A stretch of DNA of 64,000 nucleotides. Source: Sphingomonas aracearum. Lineage in GTDB: Bacteria > Pseudomonadota > Alphaproteobacteria > Sphingomonadales > Sphingomonadaceae. Position numbers and translations under genes: made by a program. Below, piece by piece: positions 26,697-37,129 of the stretch. The notes under the pieces were generated by a model. That model was not told where the DNA came from and did not search any database. It saw only the letters and a program-made list of their open reading frames with translations. The stretch covers positions 682,001 through 746,000 of the forward strand of contig NZ_QQNB01000002.1 of assembly GCF_003345355.1 (NCBI RefSeq), in the 5' to 3' direction. Every line of letters begins with the position of its first letter. Position 1 is the first letter of the stretch.

Positions 26697-28247
26697 TCAG
26701 CCGCGATCGGCCAGCAGCACGGGGCTGCCCGCTTCCACCGCGAAGCGCGCGAGGTCGTAGGCCGCGCTCCGCGGATCGTTCGGTTCGCGCACGGCGCGAA
26801 ACACGGCGTCCGCTCGTCCCGCCCGCAGATCCACCCGGCCATAGCCACGCACGTCGCTGTTCGCGAACCTGTAGGCGGCGTTCTCGGCCGTGTTGGCGCG
26901 CAGCAGCTTGTCGCCGGCCCAGGTGGTGATCGAGCCGCCGACCAGGCAGGGCGCGACCGGCGTCTCCCCGGCGCGAATTTCGCTGGCGACAAAGGCGTGG
27001 ATGTCGCCGCCGATCACCAGCGGGTTGGAGACCTTGGCTTCCTGCCAGCGCGCGACGATGCGGTCGCGGCTGGCGGGATAGCCTTCCCACGTATCGACGG
27101 TGTGGAAGCGCCGCGGATCGTCCGGATGCTCGGGATCGCGGCGCGGATAGGCGGTCATCTGCGTCTGCTGCGCCAGCACGTTCCACCGCGCGCGGCTGCG
27201 CGCCAGCGTGTCGCCGAGCCATCGCTCCTGCTCCCAGCCCAGGATCGTGCGCCGGGGATCGTGCAGGTCCGGGCAGTCCGCCACGACGCTCGGCCCCTCG
27301 CGATGCTCGCGCAGCAAGGCGGGCGGGTAGCAGGCGCGCGCGGAGCGATATTGCCGGTCGTCGATGATCTGGAACTGCGCCAGGCCGCCCCAGTCGAGCG
27401 TGCGGTACAGCTGCATCGCCGCGCCACGCGGGCGGGCGGCGCGGCGCAAGGGCATGAACTCGTAATAGACCTGATAGGCGGCCGCGCGGCGCTTCTCGAA
27501 CAAGGCAGGATCGTCGTTCCGCTGGTCGAGCAGCCCGGCATAGTCGTTGGCGACCTCATGGTCGTCCCACGTCACCAGCCAGGGCGCAACGGCGTGCGCC
27601 GCCTGCAACTGGGGGTCGAGCCGATAGGTGGCGTAGCGGACACGGTAGCCGGCGACGTCGACCGGCTCGGGATTGAGATGCACCCGCGGCGTGCCGACCG
27701 ACGGCTTCGCCTCGTAGATATAGTCGCCCAGGAAGAAGATCAGGTCCGGATCGTCGGCGACCGCGTTGGCCCAGGCCGCGTAGAAGCCGTTCTCGAATTT
27801 CTGGCAGGAGCCGAAGCAGAAGCGCAGGCGATCGGGCATGGTGCCCGGCGCGGGCGCGGTGCGGGTGCGCCCGGCCGCGCTTGCCTCGCCGCCGGCCAGA
27901 AAACGGTACCAGTAGGGCCGGCCGGGCTCCAGCCCGCGGACCTCGACATGCGCCGAATGGCCGAGCGCCGGCTCCGCGCGGGCAGTGCCGGCGCGCACCG
28001 GATGGCGCAGCGCCTCGTCGGCGTAAATCTCCCACCGCACCGGCACGGCCGCCGGGCCCATGCCGCCGTCGCCTTGCAGCGGCCGCGGGGCGAGACGGGT
28101 CCACAGCACCATGCCGTCCGGCGTCGGCTCGCCGGACGCCACGCCGAGGGTGAACAGGCGATCGGGCGACAATGCTCCCGATCGCCCGTGGATCAGCAGG
28201 GCGGGCGCGCCGACCAGCCCGCCCACAACGGCGCGCCGATCGATCAT
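26697..28247 (-). CDS. phoD: alkaline phosphatase D family protein
   Basis: A 516-residue PhoD-type phosphatase/phosphodiesterase. N-terminus MIDRRAVVGGLVGAPALLI carries only a partial Tat-like RR signal. An N-terminal beta domain (FTLGVASGEPTPDGMVLWTR) is followed by the metallophosphoesterase domain with FCFGSCQK, FFLGDYIYE (metal-binding Asp and Tyr), TWDDHEVANDY and GGDIHAFVASE (metal His). Family members release phosphate from mono- and diesters using Ca2+/Fe3+ outside the cytoplasm. The ATG overlaps the stop of the upstream beta-propeller-like gene (ATGA), and a TonB receptor gene stands first in the operon, which suggests scavenging of an organophosphate. Confidence 0.92.
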   Translation of the reverse strand: MIDRRAVVGGLVGAPALLIHGRSGALSPDRLFTLGVASGEPTPDGMVLWTRLAPRPLQGDGGMGPAAVPVRWEIYADEALRHPVRAGTARAEPALGHSAHVEVRGLEPGRPYWYRFLAGGEASAAGRTRTAPAPGTMPDRLRFCFGSCQKFENGFYAAWANAVADDPDLIFFLGDYIYEAKPSVGTPRVHLNPEPVDVAGYRVRYATYRLDPQLQAAHAVAPWLVTWDDHEVANDYAGLLDQRNDDPALFEKRRAAAYQVYYEFMPLRRAARPRGAAMQLYRTLDWGGLAQFQIIDDRQYRSARACYPPALLREHREGPSVVADCPDLHDPRRTILGWEQERWLGDTLARSRARWNVLAQQTQMTAYPRRDPEHPDDPRRFHTVDTWEGYPASRDRIVARWQEAKVSNPLVIGGDIHAFVASEIRAGETPVAPCLVGGSITTWAGDKLLRANTAENAAYRFANSDVRGYGRVDLRAGRADAVFRAVREPNDPRSAAYDLARFAVEAGSPVLLADRG

Positions 28248-29008
28248 GGCTTCAGCTCCGGTACCCGGCTGGCGACCAGCTCGGATCGCGCCCGGTCGAT
28301 CGACCAGAGGAGACGCGGCTCGGCGGCGTCCCAGCCGATCGCCTGTCCGCCGGTGGGCGTCGCGATTGTCGTCACCAGCTCCAGCGTATCGCCTTTTGCA
28401 GGCACGCGCAGCGCGTACAGTTCCGGCCGGTCATGCCCGGTGACGTACAGCAGGCCATCGCTGCCCCAGCTGCCGCCCGAGGAACTGCGCGGCGCGAACC
28501 GGTCCAGCACCGCCTCCGGAAAACGCCAGCGCCCCTGTTCCTCGAACGCCGGCGAGTAGCGGACCAGCGCGGTCCAGCGATGATCGCGTCCCGCCTCGCC
28601 GCCCTTGCCATCGTAATTGGCAAAGCCCGCCCACCAGCTGCCATCGCGCCAGTCGAGCCAGGTCAGCGACCCGGCGGCATGGCCGAGATCGTGTTCGCGG
28701 CGCAGCTTCAGGCTTTGCCTGTCGAACCACAGCACACGGCTGCGCATCGGCGTGTCCGGATAGTTGGACACGACACAGACCAGCGCCGCCTCCCGCACGA
28801 TGCAGCTGTTCAGATGCTTGAAGCGTGCCGGATCGCCCTGCCATTGCGCCAGCCGCCGTCCGCTCGCCTTGTCGATCCGCGCGATCGCGCTGTTCGCGAT
28901 GGCGTAGACCGAGGTGCCGTCCGCCGCGACGCCCTGGTGCGCCTCCGGCGCGGGAAGGCGGCGCACCTCTGCTGCGGCCAGCTGCGCCGCGATCGCCAGC
29001 AACAGCAT
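28244..29008 (-). CDS. beta-propeller-like exported protein, function unknown
   Basis: 254 residues with a short hydrophobic N-terminus (LLLAIAAQLAAAEVRR) that looks like a signal peptide. The rest has repeated strands with Gly/Asp turns: VAADGTSVYAIANSAIARID, SCIVREAALVCVV, GLLYVTGHDRPELYALRV, like a WD/NHL-type or quinoprotein-like propeller of about five blades. I recognise no catalytic motif. It overlaps the TonB receptor gene by one base (TGATG) and the phoD gene by four (ATGA), so all three are translationally coupled; it may bind or present the substrate of PhoD in the periplasm (inference). Confidence 0.72.
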   Translation of the reverse strand: MLLLAIAAQLAAAEVRRLPAPEAHQGVAADGTSVYAIANSAIARIDKASGRRLAQWQGDPARFKHLNSCIVREAALVCVVSNYPDTPMRSRVLWFDRQSLKLRREHDLGHAAGSLTWLDWRDGSWWAGFANYDGKGGEAGRDHRWTALVRYSPAFEEQGRWRFPEAVLDRFAPRSSSGGSWGSDGLLYVTGHDRPELYALRVPAKGDTLELVTTIATPTGGQAIGWDAAEPRLLWSIDRARSELVASRVPELKP

Positions 29009-31597
29009 CAGAACTGCACCGACACGCCGCCGTAGAAGGTGCGGCCATAGCGCTCGTTCTGGATCAGCCAGTCCGGGTTGCCGCCCTGATACTGGCGGGT
29101 CGGCTCGTCGGTCAGGTTCTGCCCTTCGGCGAACACGCGCACATTGTCGAACAGGGCGACGCTGATCTTGGCATCGAGCCGGCGCAGATCGTCGTTATAC
29201 TGGTCGTTATAGTCGGGATCGCCGATCGCCAGCAGCGATTTGCCGGTATTGTGGAAGGCCACGGACGCTTCCACGATCCCGCGCTGGTAGAACAGCTCCG
29301 CCCCGTACAGGAACGACGATTGCTGCGGAAAGGTGGAGGTGCGCCCGGTGGGCAGCCGCAGCGTCGAGTCCGTCAGCGTGCCCGTCAGCTGTACGCCCAG
29401 GCCCGACAGCGCGCCCGGCAGGAAGGTGAACTGCTGCTGGTACTGCGCCTCGATGCCGATGATGTCGCCCTTCTCGGCGTTGAACGGCTGGGCGGTGCGC
29501 AAGGTCGGGATCGTCACACCGCCGATCACCTGGTTGGCCAGGGTGGTCGTCTGCGTGAAGATCGGGTTCTGGATGAACTTGGCGAAGGCGCCGACGCTGA
29601 ACAGGCCGCCCGGCGCGAAATACCATTCGGCCGTCGCGTCGAGATTGTCCGCGCGATAGGGCTTCAGGTCGGGATTGCCGAACGAGGCCGTGCCCTCCGC
29701 GGTGTTGTAGGAGCCGCCTGGCGACAGCGCGCTGTAGTCCGGCCGGCCGAGGCTGCGCGAATAGGCCAGGCGGAAGATCGTGTCGCTCGACGGCGCGACC
29801 CGGACGATCACCGAAGGCAGCCAGTCGTCATAGTCGCTGCTGCTGCCGGCCGGCACGATCGTCGTGCCGTTCTGCAGGCGAAAGCCGTTCACGTCGAGGC
29901 TGGTATGCTCATAGCGGAGCCCCGGCGTCACTGTCACCGCGCCGAAGCGCAGGTTGGCCATAACATATCCGGCCGCGACCTTCTCGGTCAGGCTGAAATC
30001 CGCCGTGGTGTTGTTGGTAAGCGTCGCTGCCGCATCCAGCGGGATCAGCGCGCCGTTGATGTTGGCATTCGTGAAATCGCGCAGCGCCGGGATGTCGAAG
30101 GTCGGCCCGTTGCTGAAGCAGCGATCCGTGTTCTTGCTGTCGGGGTAGACGCAGACGGTCGGGCCGCCGAGATTGAACTGTCCCAGCGTCCAGCGGTTCG
30201 CATTGGGGGTGGCCCGGGTCCAGGTCGGCTGGTCCTGGTCGAAGCTGCGGTCCGTGTGGCGATACTTGCCGCCGATCTTCACGAAGCTCTCGCCGCCCAG
30301 GTCATAGGTGCCGTCCAGCTTGCCCTGCCAGATCTCCTCATTGTTGAGCTGGTGGAAGTCCTGGAACTGGCGGAACTGAAGCTGGCTGGCGGTGCATTCG
30401 GTCACCGGCGCGGCGTTGTAGATCTTGTCGCCGAAGTCGAAGTTCACCGTCCCCGGATTGCAGCGGAACTGCCAGAGCGGATACTGGTCCAGCGTCTGGT
30501 TGCGGCTGTACCCGCCTTCATAGGCCAGCTTGAAATCGTCGATCTGCGTGGCCGCCGGCCAGCCCGGTGACGAGCCATTTCGCCTTGTAGTCCAGCCGCA
30601 GGTCCTCGCGACGCTCCGCGCCCGCGCCCGTCAGCGTGCCGGTCAGCCCGTCGGGGTTGACGGTGAAGGCCGGCGTGCCGGCCAGCGCCGGGGTGGAGAA
30701 ATCGAGACGGTAGCGCGGACGAACCTCGTCCTCGATGAACTTGGAATAGAAACCGCGCACGTACAGCGTCTGCCGGTCGCTCGGGCGCCAGTCCAGCGAG
30801 CCGGTGGCGCCGATGCGCGTGCGGGCGAGCGAATATTCGGTGTACTTGATGTTGTCGGGCACACCGCCCCGCGCGAAGCGGGCGTCGGGACGCCAGTTGT
30901 CGGGATAGAAGCCTTCACTGGCGAAATCCCGATAGGAATAGCTGACGCCCAGCACCGCGCCGAACTGCTCGTCCGGGCCGAAGCGACCGGCGATGCTACC
31001 GTCCGCCTGGTACGGCACCTTCTTGTTGAGCTCCTGATAGCCCGCCTTGGCCGAAGCGGAGAGGGCAAAGCGGTCGCGGAAGTCGAAGGCGGTCTGCGGC
31101 ACCAGGTTCACGGTGCCGCCGATGCCCTGCCCGTCCATGTCCGCGGTCTTGACCTTGGCGATCTCGACGCGGTTGAGCAGCTGGCCGGACACGATGTCGA
31201 GCGGCAGCGCCCGCGTGGTGCCGTCCGGATTGCCGATCTCCAGCCCGGACAGCGTGTAGTTGTTCAGCGTCGAGGGCACGCCGCGGATCGCCACATAGCG
31301 CCCCTCCCCCTGATCGTAGGTGACGCCGACACCCGGCAGGCGCTCGATCACTTCGGCGACGTTGCGGTCCGGCAGGCGGCCGATCTCGTCGGCGGAGGCG
31401 ACGTCGAGCACGCCGATCGCGTTGCGCTTGGCGTCGATCGCGCGGGCCTGTGCGGCGCGCTGACCGGTCACGACGATGTCGTCGCCCTGGTCCGGCGCCG
31501 CCGATCCGTCCGTCACCGTCTGTTCCGCCTGCTGTGCCGCCGACACGCCCGGCACCATCGCCAGCACCGCCGCGCCGGCCAACCAACATGCCTTCAT
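29008..31597 (-). pseudogene. TonB-dependent receptor gene with an internal frameshift
   Basis: Two open frames add up to one receptor of roughly 860 residues. The first (31597 to 30518) has the signal peptide MKACWLAGAAVLAMVPGVSAA, TonB box DDIVVTGQRAA, plug with DEIGRLPDRNVAEVIERLPG and early barrel strands. The second continues from about 30560 in another phase with DDFKLAYEGGYSRN, lacks its own start, and runs to a barrel end GRTFYGGVSVQF at 29008. The phase change lies between about 30580 and 30520, in GC-rich sequence near GGCGGCCACGCAG; one extra base or loss of a GC dinucleotide explains it. Everything else is well preserved, so this is a recent inactivation, a phase-variable site or a sequencing error. 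First gene of the receptor - propeller - phoD operon. Confidence 0.85.
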
Positions 31598-31602
31598 GAT
31601 GC

Positions 31603-31646
31603 CCCCGCTTCTACGCCCCTGCGCGTTGGCGCTCGCGTAGGCGGGG
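31603..31646 (-). promoter_or_regulatory. leader hairpin that pairs with the ribosome site of the TonB receptor
   Basis: In the minus-strand leader, CCCCGCCTACGC (complement of 31635-31646) can pair with GCGTAGAAGCGGGG (complement of 31603-31616), leaving a two-base bulge and a loop of about 18 bases that can itself fold. The 3' arm contains the only Shine-Dalgarno-like purine run (GCGGGGG), about 6 bases before ATG 31597, so the structure would hide the ribosome site. A translational switch is possible; this is from reading the repeat by eye only. Confidence 0.45.
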
Positions 31647-31832
31647 TCTGTTTCCGTTCGGTGGCGTAACCGCGACAGAACGAAGTCGGTGGGGCAGATC
31701 GTGCAAACGCACCGTCCCGCTGCCGCACGCGCGATCTGCGCCGGAAGCGGTGCCTGTGCTGTGCGGCCGCCGCTTGCCGCGACGGCCGTCCTTTCACCTG
31801 CGAAGCCCGTTGGGAGCGAAAATCAGCCGCGC

Positions 31833-33173
31833 CTAGCGGGCGCTTGCCTCGCGGCGCGCCCATTCCTTGTTGATGCCCAGCGCCGTCAGGGTCGCCACCG
31901 CGCCCGAGAGGAGATAGGCGCCCACCGACCAGAGCCCGAAGCTGCTGGCCAGCGTGAGCGCCACCAGGGGCGCGAAGCCGGCGCCGACCAGCCACGCGAG
32001 ATTGGCGGTAAGCGCGGCGCCGGTATAGCGGCGATCGCTCGAAAAGCTGGAGGTCACCGCGCCCGAAGATTGCCCAAAGGCAAGGCCCAGAAGCACGAAG
32101 CCGCCGAGCATGTACACGATTTCGCCAAAGCCGCCGCCGTTGAGCAGCTGGGGTGCAAAGCCGCTATACGCGCCGATCAGGATCGCCGACACGCCCAGCA
32201 CGGCGCGCCGCCCCACCCGGTCGGCGATCAGGCCGGAGGCGAGGATCGAGAGCAGGCCCACCAGCGCCCCGACCATCTCGATTGCCAGGAACCGCAACGC
32301 GCTTTCGCCGGTGAACAGCGTCACCCAGGAAAGCGGAAACACGGTCACGAGGTGGAACAGCGCGAAGCTGGCCAGGGGTGCCAGCGCACCGAGCACCACC
32401 GTGCGGCCTTCGGCGCGGAGCGTCTCGCCCACCGGCGCGGGCTGCAGCTCGCGATTCTCGAACAAGCGCTGGAACTCGGGCGTCGCCACGAGCCGAAGGC
32501 GCGCGAACAGCGCAACGACGTTGATCGCGAACGCGACAAAGAACGGATAGCGCCAGCCCCAGCTGAGGAAGTCCTCCGGCGACAGGCTGGACAGGAAGAA
32601 CGCGAACAGCCCACACGCGACCAGAAGGCCGAGCGGCGCGCCGAGCTGCGGGATCATGGCATACCAGCCGCGCCGATCGGCCGGCGCGTTGAGCGACAGG
32701 AGCGACGGCAGGCCGTCCCATGCCCCGCCCAGCGCCAGGCCCTGACCGATGCGGAACGCGGCCAGCAGCCATGCCGCCACCCCGCCGACCTGGGCGTATC
32801 CCGGCAGGAAAGCCATCGCCATGGTCGATCCGCCGAGCAGGAACAGCGCAATGGTCAGCTTCACGCCGCGCCCATGCTGCCGATCGACCGCCATGAAGAT
32901 CAGCGTGCCGAGCGGACGGGCGATAAAGGCCAGCGCGAACAGCGCGAACGAGTAAAGCGTCCCCGTCAAGCGATCCACGTAGGGAAAGATCAGCGTCGGA
33001 AACACCAGCACCGACGCGATCGCATAGACGAAGAAGTCGAAGAATTCCGACGTTCGCCCGACGATCACGCCAATGGCGATCTCGCCGGGCGCGATGCGAT
33101 GCTCGCGGGCGTTCACCAGGCGCGCATCGCGCTCAAGCGGCGTGGAGGTGGACGCGGCGATCGGGGCAGTCAT
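31833..33173 (-). CDS. MFS transporter, metabolite:proton symporter type
   Basis: A 446-residue inner-membrane transporter with 12 predicted helices, resembling the metabolite:H+ symporter (MHS; ShiA/ProP/KgtP) group: the start is IGVIVGRTSEFFDFFVYAIAS, the loop after helix 2 is ARPLGTLIFMAVDRQHGRG, and RIGQGLALGGAWDG matches the R(x)QG.xxGGEW motif. Likely substrates are dicarboxylates or other organic acids; the substrate is not predictable here. Divergent from cyoA with 124 bases between. Upstream gene on the same strand is none; downstream 31598-31832 holds no gene, only the leader of the TonB receptor. Confidence 0.88.
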   Translation of the reverse strand: MTAPIAASTSTPLERDARLVNAREHRIAPGEIAIGVIVGRTSEFFDFFVYAIASVLVFPTLIFPYVDRLTGTLYSFALFALAFIARPLGTLIFMAVDRQHGRGVKLTIALFLLGGSTMAMAFLPGYAQVGGVAAWLLAAFRIGQGLALGGAWDGLPSLLSLNAPADRRGWYAMIPQLGAPLGLLVACGLFAFFLSSLSPEDFLSWGWRYPFFVAFAINVVALFARLRLVATPEFQRLFENRELQPAPVGETLRAEGRTVVLGALAPLASFALFHLVTVFPLSWVTLFTGESALRFLAIEMVGALVGLLSILASGLIADRVGRRAVLGVSAILIGAYSGFAPQLLNGGGFGEIVYMLGGFVLLGLAFGQSSGAVTSSFSSDRRYTGAALTANLAWLVGAGFAPLVALTLASSFGLWSVGAYLLSGAVATLTALGINKEWARREASAR

Positions 33174-33297
33174 GGCGCAATCGCTCCGGAAAGACGGCAG
33201 GAGAACATGGCGTCTCCATGCACCAGAACGCGCGAGAACGGGGATAGGACAAAATGTCCAATGGGCCTCGCCACGACCTCGAGGCTATCGGGCCACC

Positions 33298-34476
33298 ATG
33301 CGCGAACACCTATTCCTCGCACGCCCGCAACGGCTGGGCCGGGCAGCACTGGCAGGCCTGCCTTTGCTGCTCGCCGGCTGCCAGCGGGCGGTTCTGAACC
33401 CGGCCGGCGACGTGGCGCTCCAGCAGCGTGACGTCATCTATATCTCCACGGCGCTGATGCTGCTCATCATCGTGCCGGTGATGGCGCTGACCGTCGTGTT
33501 CGCGTGGCGATATCGCCGCGGCAACAAGGAAGCGACCTACGATCCCGATTTCGACCATTCCACCGCGCTGGAGCTGGTGATCTGGTCCGCGCCGTTGCTG
33601 ATCATCATCTCGCTGGGTGCGCTGACCTGGTGGAGCACCCATCTGCTGGATCCGTTCCGGCCGCTGAACCGGATTTCGGCGAGCCAGCCGGCGGATCCCA
33701 AGGTGAAGCCGCTGCGCATCCAGGTCGTCTCGCTCGACTGGAAATGGCTGTTCATCTATCCCGAGCTCGGCGTGGCGACCGTGAACGAAGTTGCGCTGCC
33801 GGTGAACCAGCCGGTGCGGTTCGATCTCACCTCCACCAACATGATGAACACCTTCTATGCGCCGACCCTGGCCGGCATGATCTACACCATGCCCGGCATG
33901 CAGAGCACGCTGCACGCGGTGCTGAACCGGCCCGGCACCTTTGACGGCTTTTCCGCCAATTACAGCGGTGCGGGCTTTTCCGACATGCACTTCCGCCTCC
34001 AGGGGCTGGACAGGGCCGGGTTCGACAGCTGGGTCGCCGCCGCGCGGGCGAGCGGGCGCACCCTCGACACCGCCGGGTTCATCGCGCTGGAGAAGCCGAG
34101 CGAGCGCGTGCCCGTGATCCACTTCGGCGCGGTCGAGCCCAGCCTGTTCCGGCGCGTGGTCGAGCGCTGCGTGGAGCCCGGCAAGCCGTGCATGAGCGAG
34201 ATCATGCGCCACGACAGCCATGCCGGCGGCGCGCCGTTCGACAATCGTGTGGGCGCCGGCATGCCGGCCGGCCGGCAGTCGGTTCCGCCGCACGGAAACA
34301 AGCCGGAGGGCGCGCTGATGAAGGACAATGACGAAAAGGGCTCCGCCCCCAACGTCACCAAGCCGCGCGGGTCCGAGCCGCCCGGCTCGACCCAGCCCGC
34401 CTCGCCGAAGAACCGCGACATGTCGCAGACCACCCTTCCCCCAGTGCCGGGCGTCTCCGGCACGGCCGCCGCCTGA
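33298..34476 (+). CDS. cyoA: cytochrome o ubiquinol oxidase subunit II
   Basis: A 392-residue lipoprotein subunit of the bo3-type quinol oxidase. Lipobox LLLAGC with lipidated Cys28, two membrane helices (about 45-75 and 95-115), then a periplasmic cupredoxin-like domain ([35 protein letters not shown]) that lacks the CuA ligands, as in CyoA. ATG 33298 gives the lipoprotein signal. The C-terminus is unusual: after about residue 305 a hydrophilic tail of some 85 residues rich in Gly/Pro/Ser/Asn, longer than E. coli CyoA (about 315 residues). First gene of the cyoABCD-surf1-regBA operon. Confidence 0.95.
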   Translation: MREHLFLARPQRLGRAALAGLPLLLAGCQRAVLNPAGDVALQQRDVIYISTALMLLIIVPVMALTVVFAWRYRRGNKEATYDPDFDHSTALELVIWSAPLLIIISLGALTWWSTHLLDPFRPLNRISASQPADPKVKPLRIQVVSLDWKWLFIYPELGVATVNEVALPVNQPVRFDLTSTNMMNTFYAPTLAGMIYTMPGMQSTLHAVLNRPGTFDGFSANYSGAGFSDMHFRLQGLDRAGFDSWVAAARASGRTLDTAGFIALEKPSERVPVIHFGAVEPSLFRRVVERCVEPGKPCMSEIMRHDSHAGGAPFDNRVGAGMPAGRQSVPPHGNKPEGALMKDNDEKGSAPNVTKPRGSEPPGSTQPASPKNRDMSQTTLPPVPGVSGTAAA

Positions 34477-34493
34477 GCGGCCCCGGAGCCAGC

Positions 34494-36491
34494 ATGTTCG
34501 ACTCACCAATCCTCAAGACGATCTTCGGACGTCTCACCTTCGAGTCCTTTCCCGTTCACGAGCCGATCCTGCTCGGAACCTTCATCGTCGTCGTGCTGCT
34601 CGGTGCGGGCATCGTCGCGGCGGTGACCAGGTACCGGCTGTGGGGCTGGCTGTGGAGCGAGTGGTTCACGAGCGTGGACCACAAGAAGATCGGCATCATG
34701 TACATCATGCTCGGCATCGTCATGCTCCTGCGGGGCTTTGCCGACGCGCTGATGATGCGGGCGCAGCAGGCGATGGCGTTCGGCGCCAACGAGGGGTATT
34801 TGCCCGCCCACCATTACGATCAGGTCTTTTCCGCGCACGGGACGATCATGATCTTCTTTGTCGCGATCCCGCTCGTGGTCGGCCTCATCAACTATGTCAT
34901 GCCGCTGCAGATCGGCGCGCGCGACGTGGCCTTTCCGTTTCTGAACAATCTCAGCTTCTGGCTGACGGCGGCGGGCGCGGGGCTGGTCATGGTGTCGCTG
35001 TTCGTGGGCGAGTTCTCGCGCGGCGGCTGGCTGAACTACGTGCCGGTCACCAACCTTCAGAACAGCCCCGATACCGGCCCGGATTATTATCTCTGGGCGC
35101 TGCAGATCGCGGGTGTGGGCACCACGCTGTCGGCGATCAACATGGTCACGACCATCATCAAGATGCGCGCGCCCGGCATGACCATGATGAAGATGCCGGT
35201 GTTCTGCTGGACCGCCCTGTGCAGCAACGTGCTGGCGATCGCGATCTTCCCGGTCCTCACCGGCGCGTTCGCGCTGCTGATGCTCGACCGCTATATCGGC
35301 ACCGACTTCTTCACCAACGACCTTGGTGGCAACCCGATGATGTACTGGAACCTGGTGTGGATCTGGGGCCACCCGGAGGTGTACGTCCTCGTCCTGCCCG
35401 TGTTCGGCATCTATTCGGAGGTGACGTCCACCTTCTGCGGCAAGCGGCTGTTCGGCTATTCGTCGATGGTCTACGCCACCGTGGTCATCACCATCCTCTC
35501 CTATCTCGTCTGGCTGCACCACTTCTTCACCATGGGATCGGGCGCCAGCGTCAACAGCTTCTTCGGCATCGCCACCATGGTGATCTCGATCCCGACGGGT
35601 GCGAAGATCTTCAACTGGCTGTTCACGATGTACCGGGGCGAAATCCGTTTCGAGCTGCCGATGCGTTGGGTGGTGGCCTTCATGCTCACCTTCGTGGTGG
35701 GCGGCATGACGGGCGTGCTCCTGGCCGTCCCGCCGGCCGACTTCGTGCTCCACAACTCGCTGTTCCTCGTTGCCCATTTCCACAACGTCATCATCGGCGG
35801 CGTGGTGTTCGGGCTGTTCGCCGGCATCGATTACTGGTGGCCCAAGGCTTTCGGGTTCAAGCTGGACCCGTTCTGGGGCAAGCTCCACTTCTGGGGCTGG
35901 GTGATCGGCTACTGGGTCGCCTGGACGCCGATCTACATCGTCGGCCTGATGGGCACGACGCGCCGCGTGCGGCACTTCGACGATCCCAGCCTGCAGATCT
36001 GGTTCGTCATCGCCGCGATCGGGGCCGTCATCATCCTGTTCGGCATCCTGGCCTTCGTCATCCAGATCGCGGTTAGCATCATCAACCGGGAGAAGCTGCG
36101 CGACACCACCGGCGATCCCTGGAACGGCCGCACGCTGGAATGGTCGACCTCCTCGCCCCCGCCGGCCTACAATTTCGCGTTCACGCCGGTCGTTCACGAT
36201 CTGGACGCCTGGTACGACATGAAGAGCCGGGGCCATGCGCGTCCGGATGGCGGCTTCCGCCCCATCCACATGCCGCGCAACACCGGGGCGGGCGTGATCC
36301 TGTCCGGCATCGCCGCCGTCCTGGGCTTCGCCATGGTGTGGTACATCTGGTGGCTCGCCGCGCTCAGCTTCGTCGCGCTGGTCGCCGTCGCGATCGGCCA
36401 TACCTTCAACTACAACCGCGATTACTTCATCCCCTCGGACGAGGTGGCGCGGTGTGAGCGCGAGCACGCCCTGCTCGCCGGAGCAGCCTGA
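34494..36491 (+). CDS. cyoB: cytochrome o ubiquinol oxidase subunit I
   Basis: A 665-residue heme-copper oxidase subunit I, the same size as E. coli CyoB. Contains the [17 protein letters not shown] segment with the CuB His and the cross-linked Tyr, [13 protein letters not shown] with further CuB His ligands, and [13 protein letters not shown] with the heme ligands. It pumps protons while reducing O2 with electrons from ubiquinol. It begins 17 bases after cyoA and its stop overlaps the cyoC start (TGATG). Confidence 0.98.
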   Translation: MFDSPILKTIFGRLTFESFPVHEPILLGTFIVVVLLGAGIVAAVTRYRLWGWLWSEWFTSVDHKKIGIMYIMLGIVMLLRGFADALMMRAQQAMAFGANEGYLPAHHYDQVFSAHGTIMIFFVAIPLVVGLINYVMPLQIGARDVAFPFLNNLSFWLTAAGAGLVMVSLFVGEFSRGGWLNYVPVTNLQNSPDTGPDYYLWALQIAGVGTTLSAINMVTTIIKMRAPGMTMMKMPVFCWTALCSNVLAIAIFPVLTGAFALLMLDRYIGTDFFTNDLGGNPMMYWNLVWIWGHPEVYVLVLPVFGIYSEVTSTFCGKRLFGYSSMVYATVVITILSYLVWLHHFFTMGSGASVNSFFGIATMVISIPTGAKIFNWLFTMYRGEIRFELPMRWVVAFMLTFVVGGMTGVLLAVPPADFVLHNSLFLVAHFHNVIIGGVVFGLFAGIDYWWPKAFGFKLDPFWGKLHFWGWVIGYWVAWTPIYIVGLMGTTRRVRHFDDPSLQIWFVIAAIGAVIILFGILAFVIQIAVSIINREKLRDTTGDPWNGRTLEWSTSSPPPAYNFAFTPVVHDLDAWYDMKSRGHARPDGGFRPIHMPRNTGAGVILSGIAAVLGFAMVWYIWWLAALSFVALVAVAIGHTFNYNRDYFIPSDEVARCEREHALLAGAA

Positions 36492-37129
36492 TGGCCAGCC
36501 ATGCCCTGAACGGCGACCCCGCCGACAACCCAACCTTCTACCTCGTCGAAGCGGACGAGCATGACCATTCGGCGGGCGGCGGCACGCTGCTCGGCTTCTG
36601 GATCTACCTGATGAGCGACGCGCTCATCTTCGCGAGCCTGTTCGCCGTCTACGGGGTGATGGCCACCAGCTATGCCGGCGGCCCCACCCCACGCGAGATC
36701 TTCGAGCTGCCGCTGGTGGCGGTGAACACGGCGATCCTGCTGGTGTCCTCCATCACCTACGGCTTCTCCATGCTCGCGATGGAGGAAGACCGGCTCGGCG
36801 CGACCCGGCTGTGGCTGATCGTCACCGCGCTGCTCGGCCTGGCGTTCGTCGGTGTCGAGATGTACGAGTTCGGCAACCTGATCGCGGAAGGCGCCACGCC
36901 GCAGCGCAGCGGGTTCCTGTCCGCTTTCTTCACGCTGGTCGCCACCCATGGCCTTCACGTCACGATCGGCGTGATCTGGATCGGCGTCATGCTGGTGCAG
37001 CTTGTGCAGCGCGGGCTGCACGTGGAGAACAAGCGCCGGCTGCAATGCCTGAGCATGTTCTGGCATTTCCTGGACGTCGTCTGGATCGGCGTCTTCACCT
37101 TTGTCTATCTGCTCGGAGTTCTGCGATGA
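36491..37129 (+). CDS. cyoC: cytochrome o ubiquinol oxidase subunit III
   Basis: 212 residues, five predicted helices, typical CyoC/COX3 sequence: LGFWIYLMSDALIFASLFAVYGVM near residues 29-52 and the C-terminal WHFLDVVWIGVFTFVYLLG. Stabilises subunit I in the inner membrane and carries no metal. Overlaps cyoB by one base and cyoD by four (ATGA). Confidence 0.97.
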   Translation: MASHALNGDPADNPTFYLVEADEHDHSAGGGTLLGFWIYLMSDALIFASLFAVYGVMATSYAGGPTPREIFELPLVAVNTAILLVSSITYGFSMLAMEEDRLGATRLWLIVTALLGLAFVGVEMYEFGNLIAEGATPQRSGFLSAFFTLVATHGLHVTIGVIWIGVMLVQLVQRGLHVENKRRLQCLSMFWHFLDVVWIGVFTFVYLLGVLR

